A DNA stretch of 64,000 nucleotides from CAKZLS01 sp963771545 (lineage in GTDB: Bacteria > Pseudomonadota > Alphaproteobacteria > Rhodospirillales > Defluviicoccaceae). Positions 17,115-25,904 of this stretch are shown piece by piece; the stretch's first letter is position 1, and each line of letters starts with the position of its first letter. The stretch is taken from contig CAVYTX010000002.1 of assembly GCA_963771545.1 (NCBI GenBank), positions 2,356,001-2,420,000 of the forward strand. Reading direction: 5' to 3'. Position numbers and translations under genes: made by a program. The notes under the pieces are model-generated. The model worked only from the letters and a program-made list of their open reading frames with translations, did not search any database and was not told the origin of the DNA.

Positions 17115-18095
17115 CTATTTGAGACCCGCCTCGCGATAGTACCTGAGAGCGCCGGCGTGCAGCGGGGCCGAGAGACCGTTTTCGACCATTTGCTTCTTGT
17201 CGAGGGAGGCGAAAGCCGGGTGCATCTTCTTGAAATCGTCGAAGTTTCCGAAAACGGCCTTGACCACCTCATAGACGATGGCGGCGTCGGTGCGCACGGA
17301 CGTCACCACCGTGGCCCCCAGACCGAATGTTTCAACGATCTCGGGGTTTCCGGCATACAGGCCGCCCGGTATGGTGGTGTGCCAATAGTACGGGTTGGCG
17401 GCGATCAGCCCATCGATGGCCGGTCCCGACACCGGCACGAGGGCGACATCGCACGAATGGGCCATGTCCCGGATGGAGCGGTTGGGATGACCGACAACGG
17501 AGATGACCGCGTCGAGCTCGCCGCCGCACAGAGCGCGGACCTGCTCGCCGGTATCGAATTCGTTGACGAGGGTGAGGCCGCCGATCCTCAATCCCACGGC
17601 GTCCAACACGATTTCCGCGGTCGCGCGGTTGCCCGATCCAAGTCCGCCGACGTCGACCCGCTTTCCCTTGATATCGGCGACGCTCTTGATGCCCGCATCG
17701 GGTCGGGCGACGATGGTGAAGGGCTCCGCGTGCAGGGAGAACAGCGACCTGAGCTCGGAATCCGGACCCGTCGGCTCAAAGACGCTGGTTCCGTTGACAG
17801 CGTGATACTGCCAATCCGATTGAACCACGGCGAAATCGAGATCACCGGCGCGAAGGGCCTGCAGATTGGCGACCGACCCCTCCGTGGATACGGTGACGCA
17901 GCGTATCCCATGCCGCGAGCGGTTCTCGTTGACCAGCCGGCAGATGGCCCCGCCGGCCGGATAATAGACGCCGCTCTTGGCCGCGGTCCCGATGGTGATC
18001 AGGCGGCTTTCCGTCTCCGCCGCCGCCGTGCCGGCCGCGAGGAGGACGCCAGCCAGGATTGGCGCCAACCACGTTCTTGCCCACCGCCTCATCAC
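17115..18095 (-). CDS. TAXI-family TRAP solute receptor, second copy without permease
   Basis: The 326-residue secreted protein has a signal peptide (basic start, hydrophobic core, A-A-A-E cleavage region) and the TAXI hallmark I-G-T-A-A-K-S-G-V-Y-Y, plus G-K-R-V-D-V-G-G-L-G-S-G-N-R. It is a clear paralogue of the receptor at 6407, with similar C-terminal motifs (N-F-D-D-F-K-K-M-H-P-A-F-A). It is convergent with the decarboxylase/ATP-grasp/C45 cluster and has no permease of its own here, so it may feed the fused permease at 7589. Confidence 0.92.
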   Translation of the reverse strand: MMRRWARTWLAPILAGVLLAAGTAAAETESRLITIGTAAKSGVYYPAGGAICRLVNENRSRHGIRCVTVSTEGSVANLQALRAGDLDFAVVQSDWQYHAVNGTSVFEPTGPDSELRSLFSLHAEPFTIVARPDAGIKSVADIKGKRVDVGGLGSGNRATAEIVLDAVGLRIGGLTLVNEFDTGEQVRALCGGELDAVISVVGHPNRSIRDMAHSCDVALVPVSGPAIDGLIAANPYYWHTTIPGGLYAGNPEIVETFGLGATVVTSVRTDAAIVYEVVKAVFGNFDDFKKMHPAFASLDKKQMVENGLSAPLHAGALRYYREAGLK

Positions 18096-18280
18096 GTCTC
18101 AGCGTCTCCCGAGCGACCGAAGCCTGTAAAAGGCTATCATGCCGGTGCGCGGGTAGGAAGGCGCGAGGTCGCGGAACCGGATCGCTTGAACTCGGAACCG
18201 GACCGTCGCGTCCGGTTGGGTGGCGCCGTCGCCCCGATAGTTTCGCCACGAAGATCGTTGTCAAGAAGGGAAGATCGAAG

Positions 18281-19657
18281 ATGTACGGACTAGACCACCT
18301 TATCGATGTCATCGCGCTCGAAAGCCTGCAGATGCGGGTGGAGCATTGGTTCCTCACCCAGGTTCTGGTGTGGTCCACTCTGGTTCAAATCATCGCGGCG
18401 GCCACGGGTCTCACCGCGGCCTATATTCTGTCCAAACCGGTGAAGGCCTGGCTGCGGGATTTCGTCATCCACCGGCAAATGACCGAAAAGATTTTGAGAA
18501 TGCTCGGCAATATCGCAATCGCGCTGGCCTTTCCGGTCATCGCGCTGGCTGTGCTATATGCCCTCAAGGTCGTTTCCACAGCGCAAGGCTGGCCGCATAT
18601 CGTGCTCGCGACGGGGATCAATCTGCTCGCGGTCTGGATCGTGATCAGACTCACGTCGGTATTGATTCAGAATGAGGCCTGGGCCCGGGTCATCGCGTTC
18701 ATCGCTTTCGCCGTCGCGACACTCGACGTCCTGGATCTGCTTCAACCGACCCTTCTAATTCTCGATGACATCGGAGTCCGTGTGGGAAACGTGCATATCT
18801 CGGTGCTGGAGGCTCTGAAGGGCGCGACCGAGCTCGCCGTTCTTCTCTGGCTCGCGTTCACCGCCTCGCGCCTCATCGAGCAGCGGATTCGCCGCGCGCA
18901 AACCCTAACGCCTTCGCTCCAGGTGCTGACCGGCAAGACGGTGAAGATCGGACTCATCACGGCGGCGTTCCTGATTACGCTCACCAGCGTCGGCATCGAT
19001 CTCACCGCGTTCGCGCTGTTCACCGGCGCCGTCGGCATCGGCATCGGCTTCGGCCTGCAGAAACCGATCTCCAACTTGATCAGCGGCTTCATCCTCCTGC
19101 TCGACCGGTCGATCAAGCCCGGAGACGTCATCGAACTGGGAGATCCTTCCGGAGACGTCACTCAGCGGTTCGGGTGGGTGACGTCGCTCAACGCCCGCTA
19201 CGTCTCGCTGACGACGCGGGACGGAACCGAATGGCTGGTCCCCAACGAGGATCTGATCACCCAGCGGGTGATCAACTGGACCTATCATCACGACCGCCTG
19301 CGATTGCTGACCCCGTTCGGCGTCTCGTTCGACTCCGACGTTCGCAAGGCCATGGAACTTGCGGTCGAGGCGGCCAAGGAGGTCCCCCGGGTTCTCCAGG
19401 ACCCGCCCCCCGTATGCCGCCTCATGGGCTTCGGCGACAGTTCGGCCAACCTAGAACTGCGGATCTGGGTCGACGACCCGAAGAACGGCATCATCAACGT
19501 GCGCAGCGACGTCTTGCTCACCATGTGGGAAAAGTATCGCGCGCACGGCATCCGCACGCTTTTGGGACACCGCGACATCTTCATCAAAAGCGGCTCGGAA
19601 ATCAGCGTCACCGGGTCCCGGAACCAGCAAGGAATGGGGCAAGACATGGCCGCTTGA
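18281..19657 (+). CDS. Mechanosensitive ion channel, MscS family
   Basis: Taking the ATG at 18281 (AAGGGAAG upstream), the protein has 458 residues with four to five N-terminal membrane helices. The MscS core follows: pore helix with G-A-V-G-I-G-I-G-F-G-L-Q-K, then L-L-D-R-S-I-K-P-G-D-V-I-E-L and the V-P-N-E-D-L-I-T beta domain. It opens in the inner membrane under tension and releases solutes on osmotic downshock. It is divergent from the TAXI receptor and followed by two small membrane-protein genes that may be part of the same envelope-stress set. Confidence 0.93.
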   Translation: MYGLDHLIDVIALESLQMRVEHWFLTQVLVWSTLVQIIAAATGLTAAYILSKPVKAWLRDFVIHRQMTEKILRMLGNIAIALAFPVIALAVLYALKVVSTAQGWPHIVLATGINLLAVWIVIRLTSVLIQNEAWARVIAFIAFAVATLDVLDLLQPTLLILDDIGVRVGNVHISVLEALKGATELAVLLWLAFTASRLIEQRIRRAQTLTPSLQVLTGKTVKIGLITAAFLITLTSVGIDLTAFALFTGAVGIGIGFGLQKPISNLISGFILLLDRSIKPGDVIELGDPSGDVTQRFGWVTSLNARYVSLTTRDGTEWLVPNEDLITQRVINWTYHHDRLRLLTPFGVSFDSDVRKAMELAVEAAKEVPRVLQDPPPVCRLMGFGDSSANLELRIWVDDPKNGIINVRSDVLLTMWEKYRAHGIRTLLGHRDIFIKSGSEISVTGSRNQQGMGQDMAA

Positions 19658-19833
19658 CGAGCAACGTATTCTACGGGCACGGCATGCGTCCGCCAAGGAT
19701 CCACTGGAGCGCGCACCCGAGCGCAGCTGATTCGATTATACTGAACCGACCCGGCAAAGATGCTTTGCGCTTATGGTTAGAAGTGTGATGTAGTTCCGGC
19801 ATCGGTATAAATTCGAGCGAGAAGGAGAAGCAG

Positions 19834-20118
19834 ATGGCAACCAAGGACGCGGACACGGACGCCGCCGAGACGTTGCGCGAGGAAATCAATCAGTTGCGAG
19901 CCGACATGTCCGCGATCGCGGCGACGCTCAAGAACATGGGAGCCGAGGGTGGGAGCAAGGTGTACGAGCGCTTGCGCGAGTCCGCCGAACGGGCCAAGGG
20001 AGAAGCGGAGCACGCGGCCGCCTCCGTCAGCCACCGGATCGAGGAGAGACCGCTGATCGCGGTGGTCACCGCTTTCGTTCTCGGCGCCATCCTCGGCGCG
20101 CTCATGAGCCGTCGTTAG
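19834..20118 (+). CDS. Small DUF883-like (ElaB/YqjD-type) membrane protein
   Basis: The 94-residue protein has a charged coiled-coil N-terminus (E-T-L-R-E-E-I-N-Q-L-R), an alanine-rich amphipathic middle, and one C-terminal helix ending in M-S-R-R. This is the ElaB/YqjD architecture, an inner-membrane tail-anchored protein linked with ribosome binding in stationary phase in E. coli. AGAAGGAGAAG precedes the ATG. The next gene, 21 bases on, is a YqjE-like membrane protein in the same order as in enterobacteria. Confidence 0.82.
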   Translation: MATKDADTDAAETLREEINQLRADMSAIAATLKNMGAEGGSKVYERLRESAERAKGEAEHAAASVSHRIEERPLIAVVTAFVLGAILGALMSRR

Positions 20119-20139
20119 CATTTCGCCACGCCGCGCCCG

Positions 20140-20556
20140 ATGAACCGGTTCGTTTTTCGACTGGAAGCGTTGCTCGCGTTCGGCGCGCCGGCGATGATTC
20201 TCGTTGTGGCGGGATTGGGCTTCATGGTCGCCGCGCTCTACATGGGTCTGGCGACAAACATGGAGCCCCCCGCGGCGGCATTGATGACGGGAGCGATCTG
20301 TATCGCCGGCGCGGGCCTCCTTTCGTTGATCGGATGGTTGGTGCTCCGGTCCATGGCGCCGCGGGAGACGCGCGAAGAACAAGCACCCGACGCCGTCAAA
20401 ATGGCGATGGCGATCGGCGAAGCGCTGGGCGGCGACCTGCAGTCCTTGGCCAAGCGCCATCGCCACGGATTGATCGGCGCCGCCCTGGCGTCCGGTTTCG
20501 CTCTCGGCGTCAGCCCAAAGCTTCGGCGCTCGCTGTTAAATCTTCTCGATCGATGA
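20140..20556 (+). CDS. Small two-helix membrane protein (YqjE-like, unassigned)
   Basis: This 138-residue protein has two hydrophobic helices (residues about 14-38 and 45-68) and a cytosolic C-terminus rich in alanine, glycine and basic residues. I do not recognise a named family with certainty; the position after the DUF883 gene suggests a YqjE-like partner. A third weak hydrophobic patch lies near residue 110. Confidence 0.7.
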   Translation: MNRFVFRLEALLAFGAPAMILVVAGLGFMVAALYMGLATNMEPPAAALMTGAICIAGAGLLSLIGWLVLRSMAPRETREEQAPDAVKMAMAIGEALGGDLQSLAKRHRHGLIGAALASGFALGVSPKLRRSLLNLLDR

Positions 20557-20641
20557 TAGCTGGCGTGACCATGATACCGGTGCGGATTGGCTAAGCGGCG
20601 GTCATGCGCAACAACTCAATCGGAACCGGGAGAGGTGCTCA

Positions 20642-21202
20642 ATGGATAAGATTCGCAACGTCGCCGTGATTGTCGGCAGCCTCAGGAAGGAGTTGTTCAA
20701 CCGAAAGGTGGCGAACGCGCTCGCCGAGCTCTCGCCCTCGACACTGAAACTCAACATCGTCGAGATCGGGCAATTGCCGATGTACAATCAGGATGGAGAT
20801 GAGAATCCCCCGGCTGAATGGACGGCCTTTCGCGACCGGATTAGGGCGGCCCACGCTGTTCTCTTCGTGACGCCGGAGCACAACCGTTCGGTCCCGGCGG
20901 CGTTGAAGAACGCCCTGGACGTAGGCTCAAGGCCGTATGGCAAAAGCGCATGGAGCGGCAAGCCGGGCGCGGTTGTCAGTGCGTCGCCGGGCGCCATCGG
21001 CGGATTCGGAGCCAACCATCACCTGCGGCAATCGCTCGTGTTTCTGAACGTTCCGGCGATGGCGCAGCCGGAAGCCTATATCGGCGGCGCCGACAAGCTG
21101 TTTGACACAAGCGGTAAGCTTGTCAACGACGGGACACGCGAGTTTCTGCGGAGTTTTATACAGGCCTATGACGCGTGGATCGCCGCGAACACCAAACCGT
21201 AG
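20642..21202 (+). CDS. NAD(P)H-dependent FMN reductase
   Basis: The 186-residue flavodoxin-like enzyme has V-I-V-G-S-L-R-K-E-L-F-N-R-K-V at the start (FMN phosphate loop), T-P-E-H-N-R-S-V-P-A-A-L-K-N-A-L-D near residue 80 and S-P-G-A-I-G-G near residue 118. It transfers hydride from NAD(P)H to FMN or to quinones, azo or chromate-like acceptors in the cytosol. It appears to be transcribed alone, with GGGAGAGG upstream. Confidence 0.92.
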   Translation: MDKIRNVAVIVGSLRKELFNRKVANALAELSPSTLKLNIVEIGQLPMYNQDGDENPPAEWTAFRDRIRAAHAVLFVTPEHNRSVPAALKNALDVGSRPYGKSAWSGKPGAVVSASPGAIGGFGANHHLRQSLVFLNVPAMAQPEAYIGGADKLFDTSGKLVNDGTREFLRSFIQAYDAWIAANTKP

Positions 21203-21398
21203 TCTATAAGGGAGATAACCCTCCCGTCCTCGCCGGAGTCCAGCAGTGCGTTGACGAGCGTTTCCCGACTGACCGGCAGCTTTGGAGCGTGTCAACCATC
21301 TTGACCGGATAGCGGTTTGATCATCATGACCACGACCTTATTCCGTTGTCCGTTTATACAGCGTCGGTGAACGGCGATCATAACCGGGGAGAACCAGA

Positions 21399-21926
21399 AT
21401 GAAATACACCCTTGACGGCGTGCGCATTGAAACCGAGGGTGAGGATTACTGGATCGCTCCGAGCGCGGTGGTGATCGGCAAGGTGAAACTCGAGAAGAAC
21501 GCGAGCGTTTGGTGGAACGCCGTTCTGCGCGGCGATAACGAACTGATCGCCATCGGCGAGAACTCGAACGTACAAGATGGATGCGTCCTGCACACCGACC
21601 CCGGATTCCCGCTGACCATCGGCAAGAACGTCACCATCGGCCATCTGGTCATGCTGCACGGCTGCGCCATCGGCGAGGGAAGCCTGATCGGCATCGGCAG
21701 CGTCATCCTCAACGGCGCCAAGATCGGGCGCAACTGCTTGATCGGCGCCAAGACGCTGATCGGCGAAGGCAAGGACATCCCGGACAACTCGGTGGTGCTG
21801 GGCGCGCCCGGCAAGGTGGCGAAACAGGTGACGCCGGAACAGGCCGCGCGAACGGCGCAAGGCACGGTCAAGTACGTGGACAATTGGCGGCGCTACAAGG
21901 CCGGGCTTGCCGAAGACCGGTCATAA
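21399..21926 (+). CDS. Gamma-carbonic-anhydrase-like hexapeptide-repeat protein
   Basis: The 175-residue protein is a left-handed beta-helix with repeated I-G-x-x-x-x-I hexapeptides and the zinc histidines expected of the gamma class (H-T-D-P, G-H-L-V-M-L-H-G). The length and the R-G-D-N motif match the PaaY/YrdA branch. It may hydrate CO2 or serve another zinc-dependent role; activity varies in this branch. The aminotransferase gene follows after 52 bases on the same strand. Confidence 0.9.
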   Translation: MKYTLDGVRIETEGEDYWIAPSAVVIGKVKLEKNASVWWNAVLRGDNELIAIGENSNVQDGCVLHTDPGFPLTIGKNVTIGHLVMLHGCAIGEGSLIGIGSVILNGAKIGRNCLIGAKTLIGEGKDIPDNSVVLGAPGKVAKQVTPEQAARTAQGTVKYVDNWRRYKAGLAEDRS

Positions 21927-21978
21927 CGACCACAATGGATGATTGTCTCGTCTTGGTTGCCCGACAGGAGAAAATCCC

Positions 21979-23289
21979 ATGGCCTACGCCACCAACACCC
22001 TTGAAAACCACTGGATGCCATTTACCGCCAACCGGGATTTCAAGGCCGATCCGCGATTGGTGGTACGCGCCGAGGGGATGCACTACTGGACCCACACCAG
22101 CCGTCAGGTGCTCGATGGCGCGTCCGGGCTGTTCTGCTCGGCCGCCGGACACGGCCGCCGCGAGATCGCCGACGCGGTGGCGGCGCAACTGGGCGAGATG
22201 GACTACATCCCGCACTTTCAATTCGGCCATCCGTCGTCGTTCGAGCTGGCCAACCGGCTGGCCCGCATCACTCCCGAAGATCTCAACCACGTTTTCTTCG
22301 TCAACTCCGGCTCGGAATCCATCGATACGGCCCTCAAGATCGCCATGGCCTTTCACCGCGCCCGCGGCGAGGGCCAGCGGCTCCGGTTCGTCTCCCGCGA
22401 CCGCGCCTATCATGGCGTCAATATGGGCGGAACGTCGCTCAGCGGGCTCATGCGCAACCGGGAAACCTTCGGCGCGGTCATGCCCTCCGTGGTTCACATG
22501 CGTCACACCCGGACGAGCGATCAGCGCTTCGTGCGGGGACAACCCGAAATGGGCGCGGAACTGGCCGACGATCTTCAGCGATTTGTCGATTTGTACGGCG
22601 GCTCCACCATCGCGGCGTGTTTCGTGGAGCCCATCGCCGGATCGACGGGCGTGTTGGTGCCGCCGAAAGGCTATTTGGAGCGCCTGCGCGAGATCTGCGA
22701 CCGGAACGGCATTTTATTGGTGTTCGACGAGGTGATCTGCGGGTTCGGGCGGACCGGCAAGCCGTTTGGCGCCGACAGCTTCGGCGTCGTCCCCGATATG
22801 ATGACCATGGCCAAGGCGATCACCAACGGCGCCCAGCCCATGGGCGCGGTCGCGGTGCGGGACGGCGTGTACGACACCATCGTCGAGCAGGCCGGCGAAA
22901 CCGCCGTGGAGCTGTTCCATGGGTATACTTTTTCGGCCCATCCGGCGGCCTGCGCCGCCGCGCTGGCGACCCTGGATATCTACGAGGGCGAAAAGCTGTT
23001 CGATCGCGCCCGCGACATGTCCGATGCCTTCCTCGATGGGATGTTCTCGCTTGCGGATCTGCCGGCCATCGCCGATGTCCGGGGTTACGGAATGCTGGCG
23101 GCTTTCGATCTCGAAGCCGAAGGAGAGGCGGGCGCGCGCGGCCACCAATGCCTGAAGCGCCTGTACGATGCGGGGTTGCTGATCAAATGGACGGGCGACA
23201 CCGGCATCGTGGCGCCACCGCTGATCGCCGAGCACGCCCATATCGAAACCATGGTCGGTATTCTAAAGGACGTAATCGGCGATCTCTGA
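21979..23289 (+). CDS. Class III omega-amino acid:pyruvate aminotransferase
   Basis: This 436-residue PLP enzyme has F-V-N-S-G-S-E-S-I-D-T-A-L-K (residues 107-120), the class III signature F-D-E-V-I-C-G-F-G-R-T-G and the PLP lysine at residue 279 (T-M-A-K-A-I-T-N-G-A). The N-terminal N-H-W-M-P-F-T-A-N-R and the F-S-A-H-P-A-A-C motif match the beta-alanine:pyruvate transaminase branch. It is a second omega-transaminase in the window, distinct from the GabT-like gene at 5007. AGGAGAAAA lies before the ATG. Confidence 0.9.
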   Translation: MAYATNTLENHWMPFTANRDFKADPRLVVRAEGMHYWTHTSRQVLDGASGLFCSAAGHGRREIADAVAAQLGEMDYIPHFQFGHPSSFELANRLARITPEDLNHVFFVNSGSESIDTALKIAMAFHRARGEGQRLRFVSRDRAYHGVNMGGTSLSGLMRNRETFGAVMPSVVHMRHTRTSDQRFVRGQPEMGAELADDLQRFVDLYGGSTIAACFVEPIAGSTGVLVPPKGYLERLREICDRNGILLVFDEVICGFGRTGKPFGADSFGVVPDMMTMAKAITNGAQPMGAVAVRDGVYDTIVEQAGETAVELFHGYTFSAHPAACAAALATLDIYEGEKLFDRARDMSDAFLDGMFSLADLPAIADVRGYGMLAAFDLEAEGEAGARGHQCLKRLYDAGLLIKWTGDTGIVAPPLIAEHAHIETMVGILKDVIGDL

Positions 23290-23309
23290 AAGACCGGGTG
23301 CTGGAAGCA

Positions 23310-23945
23310 TCAGTAACGCGAGGCGACCATCTCCCCGCGAGCGGGCTTGCGATAGTAAATATGACGGCCAATCGTGGCCACCAAGGACATGGCCTTCGAC
23401 CACGACGGATTGACGTAGTCCGCGTGGTACCAAAGCGCGCCGCCGGTGGGATCCGGCGGATCGAAGAACAAGGTGGTATAGGCGATGGATTGCGCCGCCT
23501 GCCACGCCGCTTGGTTCGTCGGCTCGTCGCTCTTGCCGTCGCACCACCACGAGAATTGGCACCGGTTCTTGCGCTCGGCGCCGCCTTGGCGCACCACTTC
23601 GCAGATCGTATCGGGAAACCGCTGGTGTGCCACGCGATTGAGGGTAACGGCGGCCACCGCGAACTGTCCCAGAGAGGACTCGGAACGCGCCTCCCAGTAA
23701 ACATTGAGAGCCAAGCACCGGAATTCTTGGTTTAAGTCCTGCCCGATCTCGCTCAGCCAAGGCGTTATCGGCGCCCGGGTCGGCACCGACACGGGCGTCG
23801 GTTGTTTCGATAAGGACGCATGAGGCGCCACCGGAGCGGCGGCGGCTTCCAGCGAATGAAATTGCCCATTCTCGGCGTCGATCACCAACCAGGAGACACT
23901 ACCCATAGTGGCGTAGAGGAACAGAAAACCAACCCACCGCTTCAT
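23310..23945 (-). CDS. Cell wall hydrolase (SleB-type)
   Basis: Read from the ATG at 23945, with GGAGAG just upstream, the protein has 211 residues: a membrane anchor or signal (W-V-G-F-L-F-L-Y), a linker, and a SleB hydrolase domain. The domain includes N-V-Y-W-E-A-R-S-E with the expected catalytic glutamate and W-W-C-D-G-K-S. It would cleave peptidoglycan glycan strands in the periplasm. The frame also extends upstream to an ATG at 24002 through a terminator-like hairpin; the shorter start fits the hydrophobic anchor better. Confidence 0.85.
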   Translation of the reverse strand: MKRWVGFLFLYATMGSVSWLVIDAENGQFHSLEAAAAPVAPHASLSKQPTPVSVPTRAPITPWLSEIGQDLNQEFRCLALNVYWEARSESSLGQFAVAAVTLNRVAHQRFPDTICEVVRQGGAERKNRCQFSWWCDGKSDEPTNQAAWQAAQSIAYTTLFFDPPDPTGGALWYHADYVNPSWSKAMSLVATIGRHIYYRKPARGEMVASRY

Positions 23946-23959
23946 ACCAACTCTCCAAC

Positions 23960-23985
23960 AAAAAAGGGCCAACCGCGAGGCCCTT
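23960..23985 (-). terminator. Terminator-like hairpin just upstream of the cell wall hydrolase
   Basis: On the minus strand AAGGGCC (23985-23979) pairs with GGCCCTT (23970-23964) and is followed by six T residues (23965-23960). It lies only a few bases before the ribosome site of the hydrolase, so it acts either as an attenuator in the leader or as an end for a minus-strand transcript arriving from the methyltransferase. Confidence 0.6.
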
Positions 23986-24002
23986 CCCCTTTTTCCTACC
24001 AT

Positions 24003-24461
24003 ATGTTGTTGCCATATGTTGTTGCTGTTGGCGTAGGATCACTCAATAAAAGAGATTAAAATTTACCATATTTGCATAAAAAGTCAATATATTTTTAGTA
24101 CTTGTTAACATACTTTACGTTATACTTAAAAATCAGTTAATAACTTTGGTTTTAATCATCCATATAACTTGATTTCGCGTTTTTAGGGAATCCGGGTCAT
24201 AATGTTGCGCTTCCGGCTCCTTGCGAACACCGGTCCGGGGTTGATTGATGCTTGATTGTGTCAGAATCGCAACAGAACCGGCGGTGAAACCGGATCGGCG
24301 CGCGGCTCGCCAAGTATCGCTTCGTCGAGCAGCCCGTGTAATACCAACGCTCACGGCAGTACTACTCACCTCCGGCCATGAGAATTCGGCGGGTTCGCCC
24401 CACTCCGCGCGCGCGGGCGGGCCGTCGGCTTATTCCAACGGTCGATGGTATTGGTGGATTG
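24003..24461. other. Non-coding stretch, no gene seen
   Basis: This 459-base stretch starts AT-rich (24050-24170) and turns GC-rich. I find no convincing coding frame, RNA gene or repeat. It lies between the minus-strand methyltransferase and the cell wall hydrolase. Confidence 0.5.
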
Positions 24462-25142
24462 TCAGCTTCTCCGCAGGATCGTCACCCGCATGGGCTGCTC
24501 GAAGCTCCAGCCGTCATCGTCTTGCACGCCGAGACGCTCGAAGTTCCTGCGGAACTCTTCCTCCTGATCGCCGAACCGCTCGCGGGTGTGCGGATTAATC
24601 GATGTGATGCGGTCGTGGAACGACTGGAAGTCGGCGAACCCGACAGAGTCCACATGGGAGATTTGCTTTTCCACCAGGAGACCGAATTCGGGACCGCGCC
24701 TCAAAACCTCGTTGGCCCGGCGGCGAGCATCCGTTTCATCGTGGGCGGGCTTCATCAGATCGAAATAGGCACCCTCGGCCATCGGTTCGGAAATGTAGAG
24801 AATGCCGCCCAGTTTCAGCACGCGCGCCGCTTCCTTCAGCGCCCATGGAAGCCCCATCGCGTCCACATGGTGCAAGCTGTTGTAATAAATGACGATGTCC
24901 GCCGAGCGGCTTCGCACGGGCAGTTCTTCCGCCAGGCCTTGCATATAGTGCTCGTCGGCAACGGGCTCCATGGCCCTGGCGCGCGCCAAGTGCTTGGGGC
25001 TCACCTCGACACCGGTGACATGCGCCCCCTGGCCCGCCAAAAATCGAGACAGCCAGCCATCGCCGCACCCTACATCGATCACCGTGGCGTGCTCGAGTTG
25101 CAGGTTCTCTTCCATCAGTTTCGTGCCACTGATTTGTTCCAT
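24462..25142 (-). CDS. Class I SAM-dependent methyltransferase (copy 1)
   Basis: The 226-residue protein has the SAM-binding motif V-I-D-V-G-C-G-D-G-W-L-S-R-F-L-A near residue 19, motif II V-T-G-V-E-V-S and the post-motif D-I-V-I-Y-Y-N-S-L-H-H-V-D typical of methyltransferase type 11 domains. It is clearly paralogous to the gene at 27319 (shared N-S-L-H-H-V-D and G-G-[IV]-L-Y-[IV]-S-E-P segments). The substrate is unknown. It is an isolated gene on the minus strand. Confidence 0.9.
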   Translation of the reverse strand: MEQISGTKLMEENLQLEHATVIDVGCGDGWLSRFLAGQGAHVTGVEVSPKHLARARAMEPVADEHYMQGLAEELPVRSRSADIVIYYNSLHHVDAMGLPWALKEAARVLKLGGILYISEPMAEGAYFDLMKPAHDETDARRRANEVLRRGPEFGLLVEKQISHVDSVGFADFQSFHDRITSINPHTRERFGDQEEEFRRNFERLGVQDDDGWSFEQPMRVTILRRS

Positions 25143-25345
25143 TGCCGATCCTCACGACTCCGCTGCGCGCCACTCGCGCCATTGGTCTACAAGCACGCCG
25201 TCATCTTGTTTACCGGAAATGATCCGTCACGGAAACATTTCAAGACATTCGCGAATTGGTTCGTGCCCCGCGCCAAGGTTCAGGGCGATTATTGACGGCG
25301 GCTGGACGCGGAACGGGCCTATCCCGAGGCGTCCAGTTTCCCATC

Positions 25346-25636
25346 GCGCGCGCCTATGCTTCATGCGGGGCTGCGTCATTGATGGTGGACAAGGCGGCGC
25401 GCCTGTTCGATTCCGGCGAGCCGTGCGGTCCCGAAGCCAACATGGCGAAGCTGCTGGCCGCCGACGCCTCGTGGCAAGCCGCCAATATGTGCCTGCAAAC
25501 CCATGGGGGGTTTGGCTTCGCCCCCGAATACGATGTGGAGCGAAAATTTCGCGAAACCCGGCTTTACCAGGTGGCGCCCATCTCCACCAACCTCATCCCC
25601 GCCTATCTCGGCGAGCACGTTTTGGGCTGCCGAGGT
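25346..25636 (+). pseudogene. Acyl-CoA dehydrogenase C-terminal remnant
   Basis: About 97 residues match the C-terminal helical domain of acyl-CoA dehydrogenases, including C-L-Q-T-H-G-G-F-G-F-A and V-E-R-K-F-R-E-T-R-L-Y-Q-V-A-P-I-S-T-N-L. The N-terminal domain and beta barrel are missing upstream, and the sequence loses similarity after E-H-V-L-G. It sits inside a longer open frame (25256-25702) whose ends are not conserved. A CoA-transferase gene at 28699 may once have been its partner. Confidence 0.85.
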
Positions 25637-25904
25637 CGTATTAGTGGTCTGGATCGGGGTTTGCTGGCGGTGCCGCAAGGCATTCGTGGACAAACCGCGT
25701 GATTCTGATTGAGACCCGATCCGCGAACTTCATCAGGGCCAGCGGCCAGGTGCCGCGTCAAAAGGCCAAACTCATGACCGCACCCGACCGAGGTGGCAAT
25801 CAGGCCAATTTTTCCTTGCAATGCAGAAGCCGTCCACACATGACCCCTTTGACTTCGGATTTGTGGAGGCTGTATAGGCTTCGTTCGACGGTCTGAGGAC
25901 GGCT

